The notes below the pieces were generated by a model, which saw only the letters and a list, made by a program, of their open reading frames with translations, made no database searches and was not told where the DNA came from. Of a DNA stretch of 64,000 nt, positions 27,870-39,527 are shown one piece after another. The translations under genes and the position numbers were made by a program. Within the stretch, counting starts at the first letter, position 1. The number at the start of each line of letters is the position of its first letter. Source of the DNA: CAYQJL01 sp964612295 (GTDB taxonomy: Bacteria > Eisenbacteria > RBG-16-71-46 > CAIMUX01 > WJJG01); assembly GCA_964612295.1 (NCBI GenBank), contig CAZTDY010000015.1, positions 4,374 to 68,373 of the forward strand, read 5' to 3'.

Positions 27870-28556
27870 ATGAAACGAATCTCATCGAAGGGTTCCCTGG
27901 ATGCTCTGCGTGCGCTCCCGCTCTTTTCCGCTCTGCCGGAAGAGGAGTTCGCGGACCTCGTTTCCCGCTGCGTTCGGCAGCGCCATGCCGGTGGAGAGGA
28001 GATCTTCGCGCCGGGGGATGAGGCCGACCGGTTCTTCGTCATCTTGAGCGGGACGGTCAAGGTCTTCCAGCTTTCGGCGAAAGGCGACGAGCAGATCCTC
28101 CACCTCTACGGCGCGGGGCAAACCTTCGGCGAAGCCGCCATGTGGTCGCAGGTGCCGTACCCTGCCTATGCGATCGCCCTGGATGAAACCTGGTTGCTCG
28201 TGGTGAGCCGCGCAGAACTGCAGTCCTTCATCGAACACCGCCCCGAGTTGGCGATGGCCATGCTGGCCGGGCTCTCCACAAAACTGAGGGAATTCAATCG
28301 GTTGATCGAGCAGCTGGCCTTGAAAGAGGTCCCCGGGCGCCTGGCCCAGGTTCTTCTCGACATGGCGGAAGAGAGTGGTCAGGAGACGATCCGGTTGCGC
28401 CAGACGAAACGAGAGCTTGCGGCCCAGATCGGGACGGTATCGGAAACGCTCAGCAGGGCATTCAAAAAACTTGCGCAGCAGGGCCTGATCAACGTGGACG
28501 GATCCCGCATCACCATTCTGGATCCTGACGGGCTGGAGGATGTCGCCCAGGGCTAG
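27870..28556 (+). CDS. Crp/Fnr-family regulator, probable HcpR-like activator of hcp
   Basis: 228 residues. N-terminal cyclic-nucleotide-binding-like domain (about residues 10-130, HAGGEEIFAPGDEADRFFVILSGTVKVFQLSAKG), dimer helix, and C-terminal Crp-type winged helix (TKRELAAQIGTVSETLSRAFKKLAQQGLI). The N-terminal cysteine cluster of Fnr is missing, so it is not an iron-sulfur oxygen sensor; HcpR proteins sense NO, some through heme. Its place 72 bases behind hcp and the TTGACC-TA-GGTCAA site ahead of the operon point to autogenous control of nitrosative-stress genes. Converges on the permease-HMA gene. Confidence 0.85.
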   Translation: MKRISSKGSLDALRALPLFSALPEEEFADLVSRCVRQRHAGGEEIFAPGDEADRFFVILSGTVKVFQLSAKGDEQILHLYGAGQTFGEAAMWSQVPYPAYAIALDETWLLVVSRAELQSFIEHRPELAMAMLAGLSTKLREFNRLIEQLALKEVPGRLAQVLLDMAEESGQETIRLRQTKRELAAQIGTVSETLSRAFKKLAQQGLINVDGSRITILDPDGLEDVAQG

Positions 28557-28563
28557 CCGGCGC

Positions 28564-29889
28564 TTACCGCGCGCTGGCCTCGAACCCTTTGGCCTGGATG
28601 GCGGCGACCAGCTTCGCTACGTCGACTTGGGCTCCACGGACCTGAGCGCTGGATTCCTCCAGGGAGACGACCACCTCATCCACGCCGTCGACCGAACGGA
28701 GCGCCTTGTCGACCTGACCCCGGCAGTGGCCGCAGCTCATTCCCGTCACCTTCAGTTCGATCGTGTCCATTGAATGGGTCTCCCCCTCGGCGAACTCACC
28801 TGGGCTTGCGCGTCTGGAGGCTGTCTTCTCCTGCCATCGGATGGCGAGACCGCGGATCACCAGCACCAACAGGAGAAGCGTGCAGGCCCACTCCCACCAG
28901 CTGGCCGAGCCCAGCCCGCCATGTTCATGATGGAGTGCGGCACTCGCCGCCGGCAGCGCCGCGCCCGGGAACACCAGCCCGAACGCCACCCCAAAGGCGT
29001 AACTGGCCACCAGAATGGTCCCCAGATAGACCGCCAGCGTTTTCCGTCCCAGCACCTTGCCCAGGATGGTCAGCGTCGCGACGTTGGTGGCCGGACCGGC
29101 AATCAGGAAGACGATGGCCGCCCCCAGCGGCATCCCCTTGAGGACCAGCGCAGCGGCCACGGGCAAGGATCCGGTCGCACAGACGTAGAGCGGCACCGCG
29201 ACCAGGAGGACCGCCACCATCTGCAGGTACGGATTGGAAAAATCGCGGGTCAGGAAACTCTGGGGCACGAACGTGGCGATCGCTCCCCCCAGCAGGGTGC
29301 CGATCAGCAACCAGAGGGCGATATCCTTGATGAGCACGCCCCACCCATAGCTGATCGCCTCCTGGGTGCCGGTGACGATCGTGGTTCGGCGCTGGACGCC
29401 GGGGGCCGCTTCGGAAGCGCAGCAACTGTCCCCACACGAGTCGGCCTCGGTTGCTTCCGCCGGCCGTTCATCGCGATCCACCCACCCCGCCACGGTGCCA
29501 CCCAACACGCCCGAGACCATCGCGGTCAGTACCTTCCAGAGCGCAAGCGGCAGGCCGAGGATTGCGTAGGAGGCCAGAATCGAATCGACCCCGGTCTGGG
29601 GCGTCGAGATCAGGAAGGAGGTGATTGCCGATTTCGAAGCCCCCTGGCGTTTGAGCAGGTCGGCAAACGGGACCACGCCGCAGGAGCAGATCGGAAGCGG
29701 GGTCCCCAGCAGCGAGGCCTTCACCGACGCCCAGAAACCTCGCCCACCCAGATGACCGGCCACCCACTCCTTGCGCACCACCACATGCAGAATACCCGCG
29801 AGGGTGAACCCCAGAAGGAGGTAGGGCGCCATCAGCCTGAAGAGGTCCAAGGACGCGATCAGCCAGTCTGTGATGATGTCGACGCCCAC
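28564..29889 (-). CDS. SO_0444/YraQ-type metal efflux permease fused to a heavy-metal-associated (HMA) domain
   Basis: 441 residues. About eight to ten membrane segments; the family marks PLPICSCGVVPFADLLKRQGAS, SFLISTPQTGVDSI and IAGPATNVATLTILGKVLG are clear (DUF318 permease, SO_0444 Cu/Zn efflux subgroup). A cytoplasmic loop at about residues 145-160 is Cys-rich (DSCGDSCCASE). The last 70 residues are a complete CopZ-like HMA domain (ELKVTGMSCGHCRGQVDKALRSVDGVDEVVV). The fusion puts a metal-chaperone domain on the exporter itself. Last gene of the efflux operon, ten bases behind cusA. Confidence 0.88.
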   Translation of the reverse strand: MGVDIITDWLIASLDLFRLMAPYLLLGFTLAGILHVVVRKEWVAGHLGGRGFWASVKASLLGTPLPICSCGVVPFADLLKRQGASKSAITSFLISTPQTGVDSILASYAILGLPLALWKVLTAMVSGVLGGTVAGWVDRDERPAEATEADSCGDSCCASEAAPGVQRRTTIVTGTQEAISYGWGVLIKDIALWLLIGTLLGGAIATFVPQSFLTRDFSNPYLQMVAVLLVAVPLYVCATGSLPVAAALVLKGMPLGAAIVFLIAGPATNVATLTILGKVLGRKTLAVYLGTILVASYAFGVAFGLVFPGAALPAASAALHHEHGGLGSASWWEWACTLLLLVLVIRGLAIRWQEKTASRRASPGEFAEGETHSMDTIELKVTGMSCGHCRGQVDKALRSVDGVDEVVVSLEESSAQVRGAQVDVAKLVAAIQAKGFEASAR

Positions 29890-29898
29890 CTGCGCTCC

Positions 29899-33769
<3,871 letters not shown>

Positions 33770-33777
<8 letters not shown>

Positions 33778-35722
33778 GGCTATGCTCCCCCGCGGCTTGC
33801 TCGCTTCCGGCCCAGAGGACTTCCTTCTCGGAGCCGCACTTGAACATCATGCTGCCGAAGTAGGGATTCTCCGTGCCGGCGCGGTCCTGGAGCCAGTCGG
33901 CGCCTTTCCAATCGAACGCCATGGGGCAGTGGTAGCGCAGGATCGGGGCATCCGCGGTACTGCCGTAGCTTCGCACCGCCTGCGTCACGCCGATCGAGAG
34001 GAACTCGAAGATCACTCGGGCCCGCTCCACGTCAGGAGCCTCCGCCAGTTCGATCGAGCGGCGATGCAGGAGTTCCCGGTCTTCCTCCCAAAGCGCCTTG
34101 GCATCGGTATCCGGCAGGTCTGTCTCAACGGTGCTCACCACTTCGGCGAGTTTCTTGGCCGCCGTCTTGCCGGCCGGCAGGTCGTCGTGGCTGAGTGCAA
34201 ACTGAAGCGCGAAGTACGCATCATAGACCGGCGTCATGGCGGCTCGGAATTCTTCGGTCACGGCCATCGGCTCGCGATCCTCTGCGACCAGTGGCTGCGG
34301 CTCCGAGGCGGCGGCGCCTCCTTCACCGGGACTCATCATGCTCGTGCCGGCCACGATTTGAATCGCGCTGTCGATCTTGAAGTTGCCGCGACTGACGACC
34401 TGCTCGCCTTCCTCGAGGCCTTCGTGCACGACATAGAAGTCCCCCGCTCTCGGGCCCAACTGGATCTCCCGCCCTTCGTAGGTGCCCTCCTGGGAAGGAT
34501 CGGCCACATACACGATCGCGCGTTCGCCGGTAATGAGGGGCGCGGACGCGGGTATGACGAGCGGAGCCTCAGCCCCGCCCTCGCTCACGTAGCCCAGATC
34601 CTCTGCCCGCTTCAGCGGGACCCCGCAGACGTCACAGGTCCCGGGACCATCTTTGATGACCTCCGGATGCATGGGCGAAATCCACTTGCCTGCCAGATCG
34701 GGGGAGAAGACCTGCCCATCAGCTCCGACCTCCGACTCCACGACCGCATAGACGAGCATGCCGGGCTTGAGCTTTCCGTCCGTGTTGGCGACGTTGACCC
34801 TCAACGCCACCGTGCGGGTCTTCGAATCGACGAGCGGATCGATGAACACGAGACGGCCGTCAAACGATTCGCCGGGATAAGCCTCCGTGGTAAGCGTCAC
34901 GGACTGCCCATAGTGGATCCAGGGAAGGTCGCGTTCGTAGGCCTCGATCTTCACCCACAGGTGCGAAAGGTCCGCGATCGAGTAGAGCGGCGATCCCGTT
35001 TTCACGTAACTGCCCTCGACCGCATCCTTCTTGATGACCACGCCGCTGATCGGCGCTTGGACCGTGATCTGGTCCCCCGGCGTGCCGCGAGATTCAATCT
35101 CGGCGATCTGCTCAGGACTGAGGCCCAGAAGTCGCAGCTTCTCCCTCGCCGCCGCCAGGTTGATCCCGGTCGCCAGCACCAGCTCCTGCTGCGCCGTTAG
35201 CAGTTCCGGGCTGTAGAGATCCAGCAGGTGATCGCCCGCCCGTACTTTGATGCCCTGATAATCGACATACAGGCGTTCGATGCGTCCGGGCATCCAGGCG
35301 CTGATGCGCGCCACGCGCGTCTCATCGAAGTCCACTTTGCCGATCATCCTGACCGGGCGCGTGACGAAGCGGCGCTCCACCGGAGTCGTTTCGACTTCCG
35401 CCAGCGTCCGCGCGTACGAACTCAGCGTGACCGATCTCTCCGAGCCTGACTCGCTCCCGCCGCTCTCGGCCGGAATCAAATCCATGCCGCACAGGGGACA
35501 GGAACCCGGCTTGGGCTGCTGAATCTGAGGGTGCATCGAACAGGTCCAGCTGACCTCGGCCTGCTCGGCCCCTTCGGCATGATCCCCGTGGTCCTGCGTG
35601 GGAGCCTGCTTGCCCGAACCGAGCCCGCCAATCCACAGACCCAGGGCAAAGACGAGAATGCCTCCCGCGGCGATCAGCAACGTCCTGTTCCGGAGCAAAC
35701 GCGATCCTCTTTGGGTCGACAT
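33770..35722 (-). CDS. cusB: CusB-type periplasmic membrane-fusion protein with two heavy-metal-binding motifs
   Basis: About 650 residues from the ATG at 35722 (MSTQRGSRLL); an ATG three codons upstream is too close to the GAGG site. One N-terminal membrane anchor, then a heavy-metal-binding domain CSMHPQIQQPKPGSCPLCGMDL, the RND adaptor core with barrel-sandwich and hairpin (RIERLYVDYQGIKVRAGDHLLDLYSPEL, QAPISGVVIKKDAVEGSYVKTG), a second inserted metal motif ISPMHPEVIKDGPGTCDVCG, and a C-terminal DUF3347-like domain ending in YHCPMAFDWKGADWLQ...FKCGS. The three Cys/Met/His sites suggest metal hand-over to CusA. Member of the efflux operon. Confidence 0.9.
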
Positions 35723-35736
35723 GGCGTCCATCCTCT

Positions 35737-36243
35737 TTAGTGGTGTTCGTGAGCGGTCTTCTTCGCAGGCTCAGTATCGTTCGCGGCGTCATCAACCTGG
35801 GGGATCTCTTCGAGGGTTACCCCCTTCTCGGCCATCGTCTTCAGGTAGGTGTCCGGATCCTTTTTGAACTTCTTGATGCAGGGAGCACAGCAGAAGTAGA
35901 TTCGTTTTTCTTCCCAGTCGAGGAATACCGTGGAATCGATCTCCTCGTCCATGATCGGGCATAGGGTCTGCGGTACCGGCGCGTTGGCGAACTCGATCCC
36001 CTCGCTCTCCAAGCGCTTGATGTGCGACTGGGGGTCTTGATCGAACTTCTCGAAACATGATGGGCAGCAGAAGTAGACCCGCTTGCCGTCCACGTCCCGG
36101 TACACGCCTTCGTCGATCTCACCCCCCATGATCGGGCAGTGGGTTTGCGGCGTTCCCGCGGCCTCCTCGGCCTCGGCTGCCGGCGAGAGTGCGATGAGAA
36201 GCGCGCCGAGTATGACCATGCCGATCCTGCTTGTGTGTCTCAT
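35737..36243 (-). CDS. Exported double YHS/TRASH-like metal-binding protein
   Basis: 168 residues. Signal peptide (MVILGALLIALSPAAEA), then two copies of one motif about 60 residues apart: CPIMGGEIDEGVYRDVDGKR followed by VYFCCPSCFEKFDQDP, and CPIMDEEIDSTVFLDWEEKR followed by IYFCCAPCIKKFKKDP. The C-P-I-M ... F-C-C-x-x-C pattern is that of YHS/TRASH domains, which bind soft metals. The tail AHEHH is His-rich. It sits between cusC and cusB, so a periplasmic metal buffer or carrier for the pump is likely, comparable in position to CusF though unrelated in sequence. Confidence 0.8.
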   Translation of the reverse strand: MRHTSRIGMVILGALLIALSPAAEAEEAAGTPQTHCPIMGGEIDEGVYRDVDGKRVYFCCPSCFEKFDQDPQSHIKRLESEGIEFANAPVPQTLCPIMDEEIDSTVFLDWEEKRIYFCCAPCIKKFKKDPDTYLKTMAEKGVTLEEIPQVDDAANDTEPAKKTAHEHH

Positions 36244-36261
36244 GATGTAGTCCTCTTTCTG

Positions 36262-37599
36262 TTATTGGCCTGCTGGGGCGTGTGCCCGATCGAGCGCCCG
36301 CCCCACGATCCATTCAATGCTGGCAAGGTGCCGGCCGCGATCCGCGCGGGCCCGCGCCAACCCCAGTTCCAGTCCGAGCAGATCCTGCTCGGCCGCCAGG
36401 ACCTCCAAGTAGGACACGCCGCCGCCCGCGAAATCGCGGAGCGCCACGTCCAGCCCTTGGCTCGCAAGGGGAATCAATCGATCTTGATGAAGTGCGACTT
36501 GCCTCTCCGATTCCGCTAAGGCGCGCGCTGCAACCTGGAATTCAGCCTGTAACCGATTCCGGCGGTCCATGGTCTCGTGTCCCAAGGCCTGCTGCCGGAA
36601 CCGGACCTCCTCTCGCGCCGCGCGATTGGCGCCGAACCACAGCGGCAGATTGAGCGACAGCGTGACCAACCACGGGTCCTTGCCGCTGTCAGCCAGCTGT
36701 GGATTCAAAGCCTCACCGGTTTGGATGTACTGCAACCCCACGCCCAACCCGGGATAACTCTTCTTCCCGGCGAGTCGGGCTGCGGCCTCGGCTCCCAGCA
36801 GGTGCGCTTCGAGCCGGCTCAGGTCGGGATGGCTGCTGATCGCATCACTCGCGGCAAGCGCGGTGATTTGCAGGCCCACTTCGGCGTAGTCGACCTGCGG
36901 AAACGCGGCCGTCTTGTTCGCCAGCGCGTCGGTGGGAAAATCGAGGACCGCTGCCAGGCGAATCCGACTTGTCTCGATCCGATCTTCCAGGCTCAGGGCC
37001 CGCTCTTTTAGCCTCTCGGCCTCGAGCTGAATCGCCAGGAGAGTCCGCTGCGAACTCGTGCCTACCTGGTAGCGCGTTTGGCTGATCTGTTCGAGCTGAT
37101 CCATCAGACCCAGCTTCTGCTGCGTCAGCCGGAGGGCCTCCTGCGCGAAATGGAGATCGTAGAAAAGGTGTTTGGTCTCTCGAAGGAGCTCTTGGCGAAC
37201 GCCTTCGCGCCCGGCGCCCTTGGCCGACGCCATCGCCTCGGCCCGAACCCTCTTCAGGCCGGGCAGGCCAAACCACGGAATCTGCTGGCTGAGCCCGAAG
37301 CGCTGCTCTTGGGGGCCCACGCGCGTCTCGACTGACTCGACGAAGTGGGCATAGGTCAGTTTCGGTTCCGGCCAGGCTCCGGCCTGAGCGGCTTTCTGCT
37401 GCTCGGCCAGCCAGTGCGCGTCGGCGGCTTTGAGAGCCGGAGCCTGGGACTCAGCCTGGTGAAGGAGGTCAGGGAGCTGGAGGACCTCCTCCGACGCCCC
37501 TGCCGCCGTACCCGCCCAGATGCCGAGGGCCACGCAAACGACGAGTCGGGCGCCCGCCAGCGGGGCCGATCCAGACAGATGCCTCTTATGATCGCGCAT
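36262..37599 (-). CDS. cusC: TolC/CusC-family outer-membrane efflux protein
   Basis: 445 residues. GGAGGAGAAG lies just before the ATG at 37599, inside the end of the receiver gene, which it overlaps by 14 bases. Signal sequence (VVCVALGIWAGTAAG), then two internally similar halves of long amphipathic helices broken by the typical GLSQQIPWFGLPGLKR and SLNLPLWFGANRAAREE strand segments of outer-membrane efflux proteins. It forms the outer-membrane channel of the CusCBA-type pump. No lipobox Cys is evident, unlike E. coli CusC. Confidence 0.9.
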   Translation of the reverse strand: MRDHKRHLSGSAPLAGARLVVCVALGIWAGTAAGASEEVLQLPDLLHQAESQAPALKAADAHWLAEQQKAAQAGAWPEPKLTYAHFVESVETRVGPQEQRFGLSQQIPWFGLPGLKRVRAEAMASAKGAGREGVRQELLRETKHLFYDLHFAQEALRLTQQKLGLMDQLEQISQTRYQVGTSSQRTLLAIQLEAERLKERALSLEDRIETSRIRLAAVLDFPTDALANKTAAFPQVDYAEVGLQITALAASDAISSHPDLSRLEAHLLGAEAAARLAGKKSYPGLGVGLQYIQTGEALNPQLADSGKDPWLVTLSLNLPLWFGANRAAREEVRFRQQALGHETMDRRNRLQAEFQVAARALAESERQVALHQDRLIPLASQGLDVALRDFAGGGVSYLEVLAAEQDLLGLELGLARARADRGRHLASIEWIVGRALDRAHAPAGQ

Positions 37600-37972
37600 T
37601 CTTCTCCTCCGTGTTCACCTGGATGTGAGAACGCAGGGCGCTCAGGCCGAGCGGCTTTGCCAGGACGGTTTCCACACCGAGGTCGCGCAGTGCGCTCTGC
37701 GAAATCTGATCCGCGTGGGCCGTGATCACGACGCACGTGCAGTCCGAAGGCCGGGCCATCCTCAGTGCCCCGAGAAGATCGATGCCGGTCATCCCCGGCA
37801 TCATGTAGTCGACGAGCAGCAGCTCCGGCCAGGCATCGGCCGGAAGAGTCCCGAGCGACTCGAGTGCGAGACCCGGCTCCGCGAAACAGCAGACCTCATG
37901 GCCTTCGGCGCCCAAGAGGATCTCGAGGCTTCGCAGGAGCGCGCGGTCATTGTCGACGATGGTGATTCTCAT
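37586..37972 (-). CDS. Single-domain response-regulator receiver at the head of the efflux operon
   Basis: 128 residues from the ATG at 37972 (MRITIVDNDRALL); GTGGAGAGACC precedes it. It has only a receiver domain: acidic pocket DND at 7-9, phospho-acceptor Asp55 (LLLVDYMMPGMTG), Thr/Ser and Lys in VVITAHAD and VLAKPLG. There is no output domain. Encoded as the first gene behind the sigma-54 promoter, it could be phosphorylated by the neighbouring kinase and act as a sink or feedback element. That role is inference. Confidence 0.85.
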   Translation of the reverse strand: MRITIVDNDRALLRSLEILLGAEGHEVCCFAEPGLALESLGTLPADAWPELLLVDYMMPGMTGIDLLGALRMARPSDCTCVVITAHADQISQSALRDLGVETVLAKPLGLSALRSHIQVNTEEKNARS

Positions 37973-38014
37973 GGTCTCTCCACATCGGTGGTTTGATTCT
38001 CCGACCGAATGAGT

Positions 38015-38030
38015 GGCATGGAGCGGGCCA
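38015..38030 (-). promoter_or_regulatory. Sigma-54 (-24/-12) promoter of the metal-efflux operon
   Basis: On the minus strand TGGCCCGCTCCATGCC fits TGGCACG-N4-TTGC with the invariant GG and GC exactly ten bases apart; two other positions differ. It lies about 45 bases ahead of the receiver-gene ATG, downstream of a palindrome, and the adjacent gene encodes an NtrC-type activator. Confidence 0.6.
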
Positions 38031-38109
38031 GGAGGATGACAAAGACTGGAATCGGCTCCCACGCAGAGGATTGCGCGAAACAGGACGACCGAGGATGGTG
38101 CACGGGGTC

Positions 38110-38144
38110 GTCAGGTCCTGGCGACCGAGTCGCCAGGTTCTGAC
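38110..38144. promoter_or_regulatory. Palindromic upstream activator site for the NtrC-type regulator
   Basis: Arms GTCAGGTCCTGGCGAC and GTCGCCAGGTTCTGAC flank a three-base spacer and pair at 14 of 16 positions. The centre is about 105 bases upstream of the sigma-54 promoter, the usual place for an enhancer bound by a Fis-type HTH dimer. Confidence 0.6.
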
Positions 38145-38165
38145 GATCCGCAAGGGCGGATTGGT

Positions 38166-39527
38166 CTAGTCGCGGAGCCCGTAGCCCTTCAGCTTCTTGC
38201 GCAGCGTCGTGGGGGAAATCTCGAGGAGCTTCGCGGTTCGGGTCACGTTCCCGCCGCAAGCCCGGTAGGCCTTGCCGATGTGTTCTTTCTCCGCCTCGCG
38301 AAGAGACAACACCGGCGCCCGATCCTCTCCCGGCGATTCGGACGGTTCGGCCTCCGGCCGGCCCCTCGCCTGCCGCAGAAGCGGCTCAAAATCCTCGGCG
38401 GTGAGAACGTCACCCCGAGAAAGGGTGATCGCTCTCGCAAGCACGCTCTGCAGCTCGCGCACGTTGCCCGGCCAATCGTAAGCCATCAAACTGACCAGCG
38501 CGCTCTCATGAATTCCACTCACTCTCCGATGAAGACGCTTGCTCAAATCCTGGATGAGGTGGTTGGCAAGCAGCGGAATGTCCCCTTGGCGATCACGCAG
38601 CGCGGGCACCCGCAGCCGCGCGACCGCCAGGCGGAAGAAAAGATCTTCCCGAAAGCGACCCGCGGCGACTTCTGCCTTCAGATCACGATGGGTGGCGGCG
38701 ATGACCCGGGCCCGGAACGCGATGGGCTCCAATCCCCCCACGCGCTCGAATTCCCTTTCCTGAAGCACGCGAAGGAGCTTGGCCTGGAGGTCGGGCGCCA
38801 GGTCCCCGATCTCATCCAGGAAGAGCGTTCCCTCTCCCGCATGCTCGAGCCGCCCGGTCTTTCGCTGGTCGGCCCCGGTGAAGGCCCCCTTCTCATGGCC
38901 GAAAAGCTCGCTTTCAGGCAGCGTGGCGACGATCGCCGAGCAGTTGATCGCAACAAACGGCTGCGCAGGAGTACCGGCCTCATGAAGCGCGCGGGCAACC
39001 AGCTCCTTACCCGTCCCACTCTCCCCCTCGACAAGCACGGTCTCGCGATTCTGCGACAGCAAGCCGATCTGTTTGAGAACGTCGAGGATCCGGCGATCCT
39101 TCCCGACGATCTCACCGGGTCCCGCCTGCGAATCCTCCTCACTGGCGGTCGCCGGAGGAACCTGCGCTCCCAGGCGACTCGCCTTCTCCATGACCACGAT
39201 GATCTCGTCGAGTTCAAACGGTTTGCGAAGGTAGTCGAACGCCCCCTCCCGCATCGCTTCGATGGTGGCGCGCATATCCTGCGTCCCGGTGATCATGACG
39301 ACCAGAAGATCCGCGTTCTCTTCGCGCAAACGCTGCAGGACCTCCAGCCCACTCATGTCCGGAAGGCCGAGATCCAGGAACACGATCTCCGGCGGCCATT
39401 CGGAGCAAAGCTCCTGTCCCTCGGTTCCCGAGTGAGCAGTGCGCACTTGGTGGCCACGATGCTCGAGCTGCAGTTGCATCGAGCGGCACAGCGCGCGGTC
39501 ATCATCGATCATCACGATCCGGTTCAT
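38166..39527 (-). CDS. NtrC-type sigma-54-dependent response regulator
   Basis: 453 residues. Receiver domain with DDD at 8-10 and phospho-acceptor Asp52 (IVFLDLGLPDMSG); AAA+ domain with Walker A GESGTGKE, sigma-54 loop GAFTGA (FGHEKGAFTGADQ), Walker B LFLDEIGDL and the WPGNVREL sensor; C-terminal Fis-type helix-turn-helix (GGNVTRTAKLLEISPTTLRKKLKGYGL). Its start overlaps the kinase stop by four bases, so the pair is co-translated. It should bind the palindrome at 38110-38144 and switch on the efflux operon. Confidence 0.94.
   Translation of the reverse strand: MNRIVMIDDDRALCRSMQLQLEHRGHQVRTAHSGTEGQELCSEWPPEIVFLDLGLPDMSGLEVLQRLREENADLLVVMITGTQDMRATIEAMREGAFDYLRKPFELDEIIVVMEKASRLGAQVPPATASEEDSQAGPGEIVGKDRRILDVLKQIGLLSQNRETVLVEGESGTGKELVARALHEAGTPAQPFVAINCSAIVATLPESELFGHEKGAFTGADQRKTGRLEHAGEGTLFLDEIGDLAPDLQAKLLRVLQEREFERVGGLEPIAFRARVIAATHRDLKAEVAAGRFREDLFFRLAVARLRVPALRDRQGDIPLLANHLIQDLSKRLHRRVSGIHESALVSLMAYDWPGNVRELQSVLARAITLSRGDVLTAEDFEPLLRQARGRPEAEPSESPGEDRAPVLSLREAEKEHIGKAYRACGGNVTRTAKLLEISPTTLRKKLKGYGLRD

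Noticed and set aside
26858..28021. A 387-codon plus-strand frame overlapping hcp.
   Set aside because: It lies in another frame of the well-supported hcp gene and is dominated by Arg, Gly and Pro.
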